From the NCBI RefSeq assembly GCF_013074385.2, contig NZ_JABEYA020000010.1, positions 38,879-102,878 of the forward strand: 64,000 nt of DNA. The letters run 5' to 3'. The position numbers were made by a program, and so were the translations under genes. Positions 17,558 through 29,200 of the stretch are shown in pieces. Within the stretch, counting starts at the first letter, position 1, and every line of letters starts with the position of its first letter. The notes under the pieces are model-generated. The model had not been told where the DNA came from. It did not search any database and saw only the letters and a program-made list of their open reading frames with translations. The DNA comes from Vibrio ostreicida. GTDB lineage: Bacteria; Pseudomonadota; Gammaproteobacteria; Enterobacterales; Vibrionaceae.

Positions 17558-18544
17558 ATGAACAAAGCTTATTTAGAATCGAGCCCAACGGATCTCACGA
17601 TCACGGGGTGCTGCCCGACTGCAAGTCGGCACTTGTTGTCATTTGGTCAATCCCCGCGCTGCCAATCTTGGGGAAATTGTCTCGGCTGTCAGATCGACAC
17701 CTTGTCTGGCTACGGTGGCTGCACCTCACATCAAATGGCAAATAACGAACAAAAATATTGCCTGAGATTACTGACCGTGATCAAAGGTGAGCGCATTGTG
17801 TGGCACAACGGTGCAGACACCCCTTTGAGCTTAGAGAAGGGAAAAAGTGTGTTGATCTTTTCAGCCACATCGTTCAACGATGTGTTCATTAGCGAATCGG
17901 AAAGCTTCGTCGAAATCGCAGATATTCGGTTTGATTGCCAGTACCTCACTGATATTTATCAGCAAATCAGTGACAAACTCAAAGACAGCGGCATTAACCC
18001 TCGTACGGATAATCGCCCCTTTGTGTTTGATACTAATGTGGAAATCCAGCAATTTATCAGTCAGTTAGAAACCAAAAACATCCAAAAAAGCAGCGACGCA
18101 ACCAATCATTTATACGCCGTCTCTCAAGCATACCAATGCCTCTCTAAATTGCTTAATCAACTAGAACTGATCCAGAACAAGAAAAAATATGACGATAATT
18201 CTAGTCTGTCGAGCCGTACGCTCAATAAAATTCGTAAGGCACACGACATGATCGCTTCTAACCCAGGAAAAAACTGGAGCATCAATGAGTTGTGTAGAGA
18301 AGTCGGCACCAATGAAACCAGTTTTAAACGTGGGTTTAGATTGCTGTTCAATACCACTTTCTCCAAGCTTCTTCAGCAAACTCGCATGACCATCGCGGCA
18401 AAAGAGCTGGAATCGACTGATCACCCAATCATCGATATCGTCTTTAAGGTAGGTTACGCCAGTCCATCACACTTCACCAAACTGTTTAAACAACACTTTG
18501 GGGAAAACCCGCTCCAATACCGAAAGGCGCGTCAGTTTAGTTAG
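17558..18544 (+). CDS. araC1: AraC-family regulator of the siderophore cluster, with a cysteine-rich N-terminus (araC1 position)
   Basis: A 328-residue regulator of the YbtA/PchR type. The C-terminal 100 residues hold two helix-turn-helix motifs (WSINELCREVGTNETSFKRGF and IIDIVFKVGYASPSHFTKLFKQ). YbtA and PchR activate receptor and biosynthesis genes when the ferric siderophore is bound; the same role is inferred here. The N-terminal 60 residues are odd: six cysteines (18, 19, 35, 41, 44, 55), including C-x5-C-x2-C, which I do not expect in YbtA. They could bind a metal or iron-sulfur cluster. The gene is first in the cluster, is preceded by a Fur-like box, and matches the place of araC1 in piscibactin loci. 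Confidence 0.85.
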   Translation: MNKAYLESSPTDLTITGCCPTASRHLLSFGQSPRCQSWGNCLGCQIDTLSGYGGCTSHQMANNEQKYCLRLLTVIKGERIVWHNGADTPLSLEKGKSVLIFSATSFNDVFISESESFVEIADIRFDCQYLTDIYQQISDKLKDSGINPRTDNRPFVFDTNVEIQQFISQLETKNIQKSSDATNHLYAVSQAYQCLSKLLNQLELIQNKKKYDDNSSLSSRTLNKIRKAHDMIASNPGKNWSINELCREVGTNETSFKRGFRLLFNTTFSKLLQQTRMTIAAKELESTDHPIIDIVFKVGYASPSHFTKLFKQHFGENPLQYRKARQFS

Positions 18545-18671
18545 TATGTACTATCAGCCTAGTACTGATAAGTAATGACATTAAAAATGTTAAGTCCCTG
18601 TTGAATAAGGCCGCCAACATTGCGCTGATATTAGAGCTTTTTAACTAATGCAATAATAGACATAGCCCATT

Positions 18672-18690
18672 GTTAATGATAATGTTTCTC
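18672..18690. promoter_or_regulatory. Fur-like box upstream of araC2
   Basis: GTTAATGATAATGTTTCTC matches the Fur consensus at 15 of 19 positions, including a run of ten. It ends 26 bases before the araC2 start, where it would overlap a promoter. The sequence continues as CATTATT and makes a wider AATGATAATG/CTCATTATT dyad. Confidence 0.75.
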
Positions 18691-18716
18691 ATTATTAAAA
18701 CAGTTACTAACGTCAT

Positions 18717-19649
18717 ATGGCTTACTACCGACTGCCTTTTAACCTCGACTTAATGGAAGAATCCATTCAGTCTAATGGCAATATCCAATTCAAGCATAAT
18801 CGTGGAGAGTTCTCGCTGCGCTGCAACATGCTGAACGATGAGATTCTTCTGAGTGTTTTTCAGGGACACTTTCACGCCCCAACACAACTCGAGACTCCAG
18901 ATAAAACCGAATGTGACGCCATCACCATTATGCTCAATTTGGGCAGTGCCGTGTATTATCAGATTGACAGTCTCGGTTCACCCAAAATATTTCCTAGTAA
19001 TAGTATTGCCTTGTGTTATTCGAATGTGCGTTCCGGTCTGTGTCGCTATCAGCCCCAATTAACGCAGCTGTTTGCCTTGCAGATCCCACGCTCGGTACTC
19101 ATCGAATACATCGATGTCATGCAAATTGGCCTATCGACCCAGTTAAAGCTTGAACGCCGCAACCCGTTTATGATCATCAAACCGTCAACGGATGCCTTTC
19201 GTCGTATGGCGGTGCGTTTGTCTGCACATGATGTTCCGGACAAGGGGATACAACGCCACCTTTCCTACTCCTTTATGAGTGATGCCGTGCGCTATTTACT
19301 CGAAGACAGTGGCAAATGCCAGCGCCGAGATAACAGTGAAAGATTGGAAAAAGCCATGAGTATTCTCGATAAGGAGTTCATGCTCCCACCCACCATAACG
19401 CAATTGGCCCGCCGTATAGGCACCAACGAAACGTCACTTAAAGACTGGTTCCGAAATGAATTGAATACCACGGTGCATCAGTATGTGGTTCAGCAAAGAA
19501 TGGCCAAAGCCATTGAATTACTTTGTACCGCCACCTTCCCCATCGCCCACATCGCTCATGAGGTAGGCTACGCAAATCATGGCCACTTTACTGCCACGTT
19601 TAAAAAAGAGTTTGGCTGCACGCCTTCTTGTTTTATTCACTCACAATAA
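18717..19649 (+). CDS. araC2: AraC-family regulator of the siderophore cluster (araC2 position)
   Basis: A 310-residue regulator of the YbtA/PchR type. The C-terminal DNA-binding part has ITQLARRIGTNETSLKDWFRNE and IAHIAHEVGYANHGHFTATFKKEFG; this is close to araC1 in the NETS(F/L)K region, so the two are paralogues. The N-terminal domain (1-200) is of the iron-siderophore sensor kind and lacks the cysteine cluster of araC1. The gene has its own Fur-like box and no clear Shine-Dalgarno site. Two AraC genes in tandem before the receptor is the piscibactin arrangement. It probably activates frpA and the irp operon; which of the two regulators is the main activator cannot be told. Confidence 0.87.
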   Translation: MAYYRLPFNLDLMEESIQSNGNIQFKHNRGEFSLRCNMLNDEILLSVFQGHFHAPTQLETPDKTECDAITIMLNLGSAVYYQIDSLGSPKIFPSNSIALCYSNVRSGLCRYQPQLTQLFALQIPRSVLIEYIDVMQIGLSTQLKLERRNPFMIIKPSTDAFRRMAVRLSAHDVPDKGIQRHLSYSFMSDAVRYLLEDSGKCQRRDNSERLEKAMSILDKEFMLPPTITQLARRIGTNETSLKDWFRNELNTTVHQYVVQQRMAKAIELLCTATFPIAHIAHEVGYANHGHFTATFKKEFGCTPSCFIHSQ

Positions 19650-19777
19650 AAGCATGACCGCATTGCCTTCTTTGCCCCGCGAAACCAAAAGGTCTTGATT
19701 GAAATCGAACAGAAGCAACAAACCAGAATACCAATTTAATCTTTAAAAACAATTTTTTACCTTATAAAAATGAACAA

Positions 19778-19796
19778 AATAATTATAATTATTGTT
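19778..19796. promoter_or_regulatory. Fur-like box upstream of frpA
   Basis: AATAATTATAATTATTGTT matches the Fur consensus at 14 of 19 positions and is nearly palindromic. It lies 125 bases before the frpA start in an AT-rich gap (19650-19920) that should also hold the AraC activator sites; I could not pick those out. Confidence 0.65.
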
Positions 19797-19920
19797 TAAA
19801 AAACCATTCACCCTTGTAAAACGTCGGTTCGCGCTGTTTTTCCACCCTATTGAGTTAGCAGATAACAGAGTGAATCAGCAATATAGATGTTAAAATATCA
19901 AACCACAGGATAAATCTACC

Positions 19921-21885
19921 ATGTACAGGAACGCTCCTGCCTTTTCCGTGCTCGCCGTTGCAGCCGCTACTTTCAGTGCACAAACGATTGCCGAACAAAA
20001 CTACGATGACGTCATGGTCGTTGAATCAACAAAACAAGATATTCCGATAGGGCGTATCAATAGTTCGGTGATGATCAAAACAGGTGAAGAGCTGGAAAAC
20101 GCTGGAATTCATGAGGTCAAGGACCTAGAAAAAGCATTTCCTGGGCTGGTCATCCAAACTCGAGGGAATAGAACCTACGCCAACACAACCATACGTGGAA
20201 TGAGCTCCCCTGATTTCTACTCGCCAACGGTCAGTATTTATGTTGACGGCATCCTTCAAGACAGCGCTTTTGCCACCCAGCAACTTTTGAACGTCGAGCA
20301 CGTCGAATTGTTACGAGGGCCACAGGGAACATTGTATGGGGGTAATGCACAGGGTGGCATCATCAATATTGTGACCCAAAAGGCCACCGAACAGGCCAAA
20401 GGTTCCGCAGAGGTGACTTACAGCAACCTCAGCCAACAATTCAACGGCTCAAGCGCAGTGGCGATCAGCGACTCAGCCTATGCCGATGTGGTGATTCGAT
20501 CTCTGAAAGATCAAGGTAACATTACGCACCTACCGAGCAATAGTGACGATGCGAATGACGTCAAAGAGTTCAGTGGTGTCGCTCGTTTTCACTACTTACC
20601 TGAAAATGATCCACTGACTGTCACGCTATCCGTGTCAAGCGACAATCTGGACAGCCATGAAGAGTGGTATCTTACAAAAGAGGAGTACAACCAGAAAGCG
20701 ACCAGTCAACCTATTCCTGAACTAAAACGAGTGGTCAACGCTTACGCACTCAACATCGGTTATGATTTTGGCGACACCCAGCTCAGCAGCATTACCTCAT
20801 ACCAAAACCGAAACATTGATCGTCAGTACATTGGTGGTCAATGGGTAGAAAACCAAAATACCTTCAGTCAAGAGATCAGAGCTAACACACATTTTAGCGA
20901 CACTTTGCAGACCTTATTTGGCGTCTATGCAGAAAGCCGCCAGTTTGATGGCAATGCTTCCGGCGCAACAAACGACATCAAGACCAATACTTATGCCCTG
21001 TTTGGCCAAACGACTTATGCCTTAACCGAGACCGTCGACTTAACAGCAGGCCTGAGAGCTTCCTACCTATCAACCCACTCAGATTATAGCGGTAATACAA
21101 GAGGGACTATTGATGGTTATGATCAGAAAAAATCTGAAAGTGTGCTCTCTCCGGCAACCGCAATAGGCTGGCAGCTCAGTCCAGATTCAAGACTCTTTGC
21201 CTCACTGGCCAGTGGTTATCGCCCCGGTGGTTACAGCCACGTACCAAGAAGTAGTGCGGACAAAAACGGGTACGATGCTGAAAAATCTCTCAATGGTGAA
21301 CTCGGCTGGCGTTCGTCCTTTGCTGACAACACAATGAGTCTAAGTGGCGCCTTCTACTGGATTAAGACAAAGGATATTCAACTCTACACTGGGGACCCCA
21401 GTCAGGGCAATCAAGTGTTAAGAAATATGGGGGAGGCAAAAAGTCAGGGGCTTGAGATCGATATGGCCTACTACCCAACAAACGATTTAACACTGACAAT
21501 CGGTGGCACATTTGGGAAGTCCACCTTTGAGTCTGGTAGCGACTATCAAGGGAATACGCTGATTTATGCTCCACAGACCACCGCAGTAGCCGGTATTGAG
21601 TACTTCTTGCCTCAGTCTCTACTCGACGGCGTTTCAGTTAGCAGTCATGCTCGATATACGTCAAAAGTCTTTTTTAACGAAGCAAATACCTTATCTCAAC
21701 CTGCCTACACCATCGTCGATCTGTCGGTGCGTTACGCGGTGAATGATAACCTTTCATTACGCCTATTCGGCAACAACATTACCGACCGAGACTACCAAAC
21801 CTATGCATTTGCTATGGGCACCTCGACGATGAGCAATTATGGTACTGGCCGAGAAATTGGCCTTAATCTAAAGATGGAGTGGTAA
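19921..21885 (+). CDS. frpA: TonB-dependent ferric-siderophore receptor of the FyuA type
   Basis: A 654-residue outer-membrane receptor. It has a signal peptide (1-24, ending TIAEQ), a TonB-box-like DVMVVES, a plug domain (about 40-155, with TTIRGMSSPDF, VSIYVDGIL and LLRGPQGTLYGGNAQGG), and a 22-strand barrel. The last strand, GREIGLNLKMEW, ends in an aromatic residue as expected for Bam-dependent insertion. The length is close to FyuA (about 670). It is placed before irp8 with a four-base gap, so both belong to one transcript. A GGATAAATCTACC ribosome-binding region precedes the ATG. It should import the ferric form of the siderophore made by this locus. Confidence 0.93.
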   Translation: MYRNAPAFSVLAVAAATFSAQTIAEQNYDDVMVVESTKQDIPIGRINSSVMIKTGEELENAGIHEVKDLEKAFPGLVIQTRGNRTYANTTIRGMSSPDFYSPTVSIYVDGILQDSAFATQQLLNVEHVELLRGPQGTLYGGNAQGGIINIVTQKATEQAKGSAEVTYSNLSQQFNGSSAVAISDSAYADVVIRSLKDQGNITHLPSNSDDANDVKEFSGVARFHYLPENDPLTVTLSVSSDNLDSHEEWYLTKEEYNQKATSQPIPELKRVVNAYALNIGYDFGDTQLSSITSYQNRNIDRQYIGGQWVENQNTFSQEIRANTHFSDTLQTLFGVYAESRQFDGNASGATNDIKTNTYALFGQTTYALTETVDLTAGLRASYLSTHSDYSGNTRGTIDGYDQKKSESVLSPATAIGWQLSPDSRLFASLASGYRPGGYSHVPRSSADKNGYDAEKSLNGELGWRSSFADNTMSLSGAFYWIKTKDIQLYTGDPSQGNQVLRNMGEAKSQGLEIDMAYYPTNDLTLTIGGTFGKSTFESGSDYQGNTLIYAPQTTAVAGIEYFLPQSLLDGVSVSSHARYTSKVFFNEANTLSQPAYTIVDLSVRYAVNDNLSLRLFGNNITDRDYQTYAFAMGTSTMSNYGTGREIGLNLKMEW

Positions 21886-21889
21886 TTTT

Positions 21890-23152
21890 ATGACGCGCAA
21901 CGCACGTTGTGACCAAAGTTTTGGCCTGAAACCACTGCTCGCGATTATGGCAGGTGTCTATACCATTCAGAGCCTAATTGGCATGTTCACCTTACAGGGG
22001 ATCCCGGCGGTGTTGCGTTCTGAAGGTGTGTCGACATCACAAATAGGTCTGCTCTATTTAGCCATGCTGCCATGGGCTCTCAAATTTCTATGGGCGCCTT
22101 ATATCGAGAAACGACGCAAGCAAGGCAACACCTTCAAAAGTCACGGCGCCATCATTTTACTCGCACAATGTTTGATATTGCTTGTTCTTGGCGTCGTGGC
22201 TCTGACTCCAGCCTTACAGCAACCGTTGCTCTTGTTCTCCGCCGTGTTACTGCTTGCCATGTTGTCAACCTTTGCCGATATTTGCACCGATGGGCTCGCC
22301 ATCGATCGCCTACCTCAAACGCAACGGGGGATCGGCAATGTAATGCAAGTGGGCGGCGGCTATTTAGGAGCAATGGTGGGTGGCGGATTGTTCATCTATC
22401 TGACCGGCGCCTACAATTGGCAAACCGCCACATTGGTTTTGATGGCTTTGGTGTCAATCATGTCGATCCCAAGTATGAACCTCTTGAGCCAGCCGTTTAC
22501 ACCGAGTGAAAAGAGACTGACCAGTAAACCGTCGTTGAAAAGCGCTATCCTCAACCCCAAAGTGCAGCAGGGGTTAATCTTAGTAGCACTTTGCCAGTTA
22601 GGCACACGTGGCGTCCAGTCGATGATGATGCCCTTTCTCAGCGACAAAGGGATCGCACTTGAGGATCTCGGATTACTCGCCGCAGGGGGTGGAGCACTTA
22701 CAGGCTTGGTCGGTATCGCATTCAGTGGCTGGTTACTCAACCGTGTCAGCGCACCTAAAATGTTACTGGCTTGTCTAGCTATCGAGGCGATCATTTTTAG
22801 TGGATTATGGATGCAGTCTGCTCAATATATTGATTTACCCTTAGGCGTAGAAACGCTCTTTGTCCTTAATTCCTTCATTGCTGCGGTTAAATTTGTCGCC
22901 TTGTATACCCTTATGATGGCGTGGTCATACGGCTCTCAATCTGGCGTCGATTTCTCTTTGTTTCAATCAATGGACATGATCGTTGCTATCGTAATGGCCA
23001 TGGCTTGCGGCTGGGTGATCGCCAGCTTCGATTACCAAACCCATTATGCAATAACGGTTTGCACCACCGTCGTGGCGGCGTTGCTGTTGCGCTATTTAGT
23101 CCAACCTCAATCTCAACCTCAGGGTAACGCCATAAACCAGCAAGCTCCCTGA
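21890..23152 (+). CDS. irp8: MFS transporter of the YbtX/Irp8 type
   Basis: A 420-residue inner-membrane protein with about 12 hydrophobic segments. The first loop has LPWALKFLWAPYIEKR, the pattern shared by AmpG-like and YbtX-like MFS proteins. The ATG is four bases after the frpA stop, so translation is probably coupled. In the piscibactin order, irp8 lies exactly here, between receptor and irp2. The role is inferred as siderophore export or uptake of the iron complex across the inner membrane; for YbtX itself the function is not firmly settled. There is no sign of truncation. Confidence 0.88.
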   Translation: MTRNARCDQSFGLKPLLAIMAGVYTIQSLIGMFTLQGIPAVLRSEGVSTSQIGLLYLAMLPWALKFLWAPYIEKRRKQGNTFKSHGAIILLAQCLILLVLGVVALTPALQQPLLLFSAVLLLAMLSTFADICTDGLAIDRLPQTQRGIGNVMQVGGGYLGAMVGGGLFIYLTGAYNWQTATLVLMALVSIMSIPSMNLLSQPFTPSEKRLTSKPSLKSAILNPKVQQGLILVALCQLGTRGVQSMMMPFLSDKGIALEDLGLLAAGGGALTGLVGIAFSGWLLNRVSAPKMLLACLAIEAIIFSGLWMQSAQYIDLPLGVETLFVLNSFIAAVKFVALYTLMMAWSYGSQSGVDFSLFQSMDMIVAIVMAMACGWVIASFDYQTHYAITVCTTVVAALLLRYLVQPQSQPQGNAINQQAP

Positions 23153-23162
23153 TAATTCATCC

Positions 23163-23222
23163 AGCCCGCACCCGCGGGCTAATCAAATCTGCCTCACTTT
23201 TTGCGGTTGTACTACCAACCGC
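23163..23222 (+). promoter_or_regulatory. Two hairpins in the irp8-irp2 gap
   Basis: AGCCCGC ACCC GCGGGCT (23163-23180) and GCGGTTG TACTAC CAACCGC (23203-23222) are perfect 7-bp stems. The second is followed by TCGGGGTTCTTTTT. In the middle of an operon this could be a partial terminator that lowers expression of the giant genes, a processing site, or a stabilising 5' structure for irp2. Confidence 0.55.
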
Positions 23223-23265
23223 TCGGGGTTCTTTTTCCCAAAATTTGCTTAAGTAAGAGACCGAC

Positions 23266-26200
23266 ATGTCTGATCACAACTCCATCATCTCTCATTTTCG
23301 GGACGCCATTTGCCAGTGCTTGGACATCCCAGACAACGAGCTCAACTCGTCTGACAATCTCTTTGAGTTGGGCCTTGATTCGATGTTTCTTATGCGTATC
23401 GTCAACCAGTGTCGACGCGCAGGATGTAAAATTACGCTAAAAGACATCTACCAGCACCCAACGTTAGCTGACATTCAGAACTTGGTGATCTCAAAAATGG
23501 CCTCAACGGCCAGTCATGTGGCACCTCAAGCCCCCAATTACCAGACCATGACACAAGGGACACCCTTTGCCATGACGCCAGTTCAGCTTGCCTACTACGT
23601 CGGCCGGGATCAACACCAACCTCTGGGCGGCAACGGTTGCCATCTTTATCAAGAATTTAATACCCAAAATCTGGACCCGAATGCGCTTGAAAGTGCCATC
23701 AACACCCTGATTCACCGCCACCCTATGCTGAGCGTCGCGTTCAATCATGACGGTACGCAACAGTGGAAGAAACCCCAAGCAGTGCACCCCATCACCCGTC
23801 ACGATCTTACTCAATTATCTTCAAATGACGCTGAGCAAGCGATGCTCACTTTGCGTAATAAGCTTAGCCACCGAGTTCTGGACGTGAATCAGGGGCAGAC
23901 CATTGATGTTCAGGTGAGTTTACTCAATCAACAGCAATGTCGTATTCACGTGAGCATCGACTTACTGGTGATGGACGCTTCAAGCTTTAGTCTGTTCTTT
24001 AATGAACTTTCCGCTCTTTTGAAAGGGCAAACATTACCCTCCCGCCCTACGGATTATGATTTTCTCAGCTACCTGCAACAAGAAAATCATGAGCTGAGGG
24101 AACAAAGACACACCGCAGAGGCGTTTTGGCAAAGTCAGCTATCGAGCCTGCCAGCCGCGCCAAATCTGCCTCTGGTTCAGGAGCCCGCTCAGCAACAAAA
24201 GCCGTCCTTTCAGCGCCGACAACACTCTCTAGATAAACACCAATGGCAGACCTTTCAGGCGCTGGCGTCCGCACATCAGGTCACTCCGACTATGGTTCTG
24301 GCGACTCTCTATGCTGCGGTGATGGCGCGTTGGAGTGGTCAAAGTAAACTGCTGCTCAACTTGACCTTGTTCGATTGCCACCCATTCAATGATGCCGTCA
24401 ACGGAATGCTCGCAGATTTTACCAATATTCTGCTCATCGATACCCATATTGATGACGCCAATATCACGGATCTGATTCAGGCTCATCAACGCCGATTCGC
24501 CGAGCTTTATGAACACCGAATCACTTCTGGCGTTGAAGTGTTACGTAGCCTTAAAAAGAATGGCACACACCCTCACGGCGCTCCGGTTGTCTTCACCAGT
24601 AATCTGGGTAACTCGCTGTTTGGCGATGAGATCGAGGGCCCACTAGGACAACCCGGTTGGGGGATATCGCAAACCCCCCAAGTATGGCTCGATTTTGTCG
24701 CCTTTAAACAAGGGGATGGCATCGTTCTACAGTGGGATGGCATCGATGAACTCTTTCCTGAAGGGTTTATCGATACCCTGTTCGCGGCCTTTACCCAACT
24801 GGTGGAACACATACTGACCCAGCCCCAGGCTTGGTGTCAGCCTCTGCCTGATTTGCTGCCCCACGATCAAAAATCCACTCGTCTGAAACGAAATCTACCG
24901 GTCGGCAATATCCCAAGTGGGCTACTTCACCAGCGAATTTTTGATTACGCACAAGGCAATCCTGACCAAATGGCGTTGATCAGCCAAGAACGAACGTTGA
25001 GTTATGGCCAGCTCACGGCCAAGGCGAGGCAGCTCGCTCAAGTGCTGATTGACGAAGGTTTGAGCCAAGGTGAACACGTCGCCATCAGTATGGAAAAAAG
25101 TGTCGGCCAAGTGGTTGCTGCGTTAGCCATTCTCTATGCTGGGGGGGTGTATGTGCCCATAGCCCCCAACCAACCTATTGCTCGTCGGCAATCGATTGTC
25201 GACAGCGCCAATATCCGACTGGTCATTCGCTGCCAAACCGCTCAGTTGGACAAAGAATGGACCCAATCCATCCACATCAACTGGCAAGAGGCACAAGGGA
25301 GTGAATTGACCGCCATAGAAACTCAACGTCAACCCAGCGACACCGCCTACATCATTTACACTTCAGGTTCGACAGGCACACCCAAAGGGGTCGTCATTTC
25401 TCATCAGGCGGCGCTTAACACCTGTATTGACATCAATCAACGTCATCAAGTTGGCCAACAGGATCGTGTCCTTGCCCTGTCGGCACTGCATTTTGACCTT
25501 TCGGTCTATGACATGTTCGGTGTCTTAGCGGCAGGGGGAGCTCTGGTTCTCCCTAAAGAAACTCAGTTACGTGACCCCATGGCATGGAGCGAGCTCGTGT
25601 CACGACATCACATCACGTTGTGGAATACGGTCCCAGCCCTATTTGATATGTTCCTAACGTTTTGCGAAGGGATGGCCTTGACGGCTCCATCTCAGTTGAG
25701 AACGGTCATGCTGTCTGGTGACTGGATCGATTTATCGCTCCCACAACGATATCGGTCTTTTTCTCCTCGTGGCACTTTTAGTGCAATGGGCGGCGCAACC
25801 GAAGCCGCGATCTGGTCCAATGAATACTTAGTAGACAACGTTGATCCTAGTTGGCGTTCCATCCCTTATGGCTATCCATTGACCAATCAATGTTATCGGG
25901 TTGTCGATGAATCGGGTCAAGACTGCCCTGATTGGGTCCAAGGGGAACTGTGGATCGGTGGCGTGGGTGTGGCTCAGGGTTACTGGAATGACCCACAAAA
26001 AACCTGTGCTCAGTTTATAAAAACACAATGCCCAGATTCAGGTGATCTTCAATCTTGGTATCGAACGGGCGATACGGGATGCTATTGGCCAGATGGCACC
26101 ATCGAGTTTCTTGGCCGCAAAGACAATCAGGTCAAAATCGGCGGATACCGGATTGAATTAGGTGAAATTGATGCCGCACTCGGCCGCCTCGAAGGCGTTC

Positions 26201-29200
26201 ACCAAGGCGTTACGCTGGCACTCAATCCATCAGGCAGCAAAGACAAACAACTGGAAGGTTTTGTGGTGACTCAGGGCATGACACTATGCACCAAGGTGAA
26301 ACCAGAACCCGCGCTCCCAGCAAACTATCAAGATTTGTTTGCGGCGGTTTCATTGTCATCACCTTCTTGTTCACAGGCCGACATAGCCGCATTTTTATAC
26401 CATCACCTCACCAATTATCTACCCGATAGCGGAACGGCAGAAACACTGCAACAGTGGCAGTACCGCTATGGCGTGAACGATCACTACAGACGCTTATTTG
26501 AGCAATGGATGCAGCTGCTTTGCGCGAAAGATCTTGCCCAGAAGGTCGAGCCAGCCTCTCTTTCGCTCAACACACAGACTTACCAACTCATAGACAACCC
26601 GCCCGCTGTGCCCAGAGGATTTGGTACTCAGGCCGAGATTGACCAAGCGAGTCGTCAGCTTAACCTCATCATTACTGGCAACGCCCCTGCTCACAGCCTA
26701 CTTGAAACGACACTATCACCGGAAGCCATGGTCCTCGCTAATCCCAAGACTCACAATCAAATAACCCAATGTGTTTCTGCTCTCTCAGCGTTAAGCAATC
26801 AGCTCGGCCGAGCGGTGAACGTCGTAGAATGTGAATCACGTAGCGGACGATTGGCCGAGCACCTTGCTACCCTGTTAGGCCCCGAAAAACTCAACTATCA
26901 TGCGCTCGATTCATCGCTGGCAATGGTTCAGAATGCGACGGCGCGTCTTAACCGCCTTAGCCACGCACAATCTCAACTTTATCCCGCCCATTCAGCCGAT
27001 TTCACTGACGGTTTTGCCGATGTCTTGTTACTCAACAATGCGCTCCACCGTCAACAAAACACGGTTGATTACCTGAACCAGATCATCCCTTTGCTCGCTC
27101 CCGAGGGATTGCTTCTGATACTTGAAATCAACACGTTGGACGAGGGGGCTTTACTCAGCGCTCAGGTTTTAGAGACAGCGCCGCCACAAGTCCTGACCGC
27201 ACCAGCAATGCAGGATCTTTTTGACCAAACCCAATTGCAATTAGAACACACAGATAGCACGACCTTTACCAATCTGTATGTGTTAAGAAATGATAATCCG
27301 GTGGTTAAACCCGACGCTCATACTTTGATCGCCCAGCTCAACCATCAACTGCCGAGCTATATGGTGCCAAAACGTTTTACCTTTATGCCAGCCTTGCCTT
27401 TAACACCCAATGGCAAAGTCGATCGCCAAGCTTTATCGAGGCTTAACCTTGAAGCACCTCAGGCATGCCAGACGATAAAGCCACTTGAGTCGGAACAAGA
27501 ACATGCACTCGCCGCGGTATGGCAGGCTCTGTTTAATCAATTGGAACTCGACAGAAATAGTGACTTTTTCTTGTTGGGAGGCGATAGCCTGATGGCGACC
27601 CGTTGTATTGGCGCTCTGAGTAAAGCCGGTTACCAAGCGGATTTGACGGATATTTTTATCAAAACGACCTTGGCCGAGTTTGCTGCCACTCTCACCCCGC
27701 AAGACATTGACACTCAACCAAGTCTGTTAGCCCTATCCCCAAAACCTGACGACCGCTATTTGCCATTCCCCATGACGGATGTTCAGCAGGCTTATTGGAT
27801 TGGACGTCAACGCGGATTTGCCTTGGGAGAAACCAGCGCGCAATTCTTTCTAGAGTTTCGGGTACCACACCTAGATCTTTCTCGCTTTAACCGCGCCATG
27901 AATCGGCTCATAGAACGTCACGACATGCTCCGAGCAGTCGTGCGTAACCACCAACAACAAGTGCTTATCCAAGTCCCTGCATTTTCACTGCGATGTCACC
28001 CTGTCGAACAACTGGACTGCCCAGAGGCTGATGCAATCCGCGATCGATTATCGCATCAGGTCAACGATCCTGCTTTTTGGCCTCTGTTTACGATTGAAGC
28101 CGCCATCCATGTCAGTGGTGAGGCGAGACTCTTTGTCGGCCTCGACAACATGATGTTAGACGGACTGAGTATGCAGATTTTCTTATCCGAGCTGGAAACG
28201 CTTTATCATCACCCTATGGCATCGCTTCCAGAGTTAACACTCACCTTCAGGGACTATGTTGCTTGGCGACAGGCCCCAGAAAACACCTTGGGCACCTTTC
28301 CGGCAAAAGCTTACTGGCTCAGCCAACTACCGACACTGCCATCGGCGCCAGATCTTCCGATCCAATCGGATCCAGCGACACTCAAGGATCCTAAGTTTAT
28401 CCGCTGTGCCACAACTTTATCCATCGACGAATGGCAATCGCTCAAAACCATGGCGGCAAGGCATCAAGTGACCCCTTCGGTCATTCTGATGTGTGCTTAT
28501 GCTGCAACACTGTCATCGTGGAGTCAGTCAGAGTCCCTAACATTAAACCTCACCCTCTTTGACAGACCCGATGTCCATCCGCAACTTAATCAGGTCCTCG
28601 GAGATTTCACCACCTTGCTACTGTTGGCATGGCATCCCGAAACGTCTTGGTTGTCGAGTCTTAAACGATTGCAAGCCCAGCTCGCCAACGATTTGCAACA
28701 CAGTGATGTTTCTGCCGTCTGGGTCATGCGTGAGCTTGCTCGCCAGAACAATGAAGCCAGCACCACCATGCCAGTGGTCTTCACCAGCGCACTTGGCACC
28801 TCAGACAGCGACTTTCTGTCCGATTCAGGGTGGCTAAAACCTGTTTGGGGGATCTCACAGACCCCTCAAATTTGGCTCGATCATCAAGTCTATGAATCGT
28901 CGGGCCAACTTTGTCTCAATTGGGACGCAGTCGAAGCACTTTTGCCCCAACCTTTGCTAGAACAAATGTTCAGCCAATATGTTGATTTACTCAAAACGCT
29001 GGCGTCTAAACCTGAGTGCTGGTCGATGGGATTTGATCAACTGAGTCAGGGAGACCCGTCGTACTCGCGTTATATCAACGACTCTACGACGCCATCGGAC
29101 CAAATCAGCGAGGATGTCGCCTGTCACGATCCGGCGAATGTTCGTCAGATACAAGATGCATTTAAACACATTGTCACCGCTACCATTGGCGAAAAACAAA

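Noticed and set aside
26400..27300. Apparent methyltransferase inside the Irp2 adenylation domain
   Set aside because: The SAM motif is degenerate (VVECESRSG). The position equals the epimerase insert of PchE/HMWP2, so I do not predict methylation.
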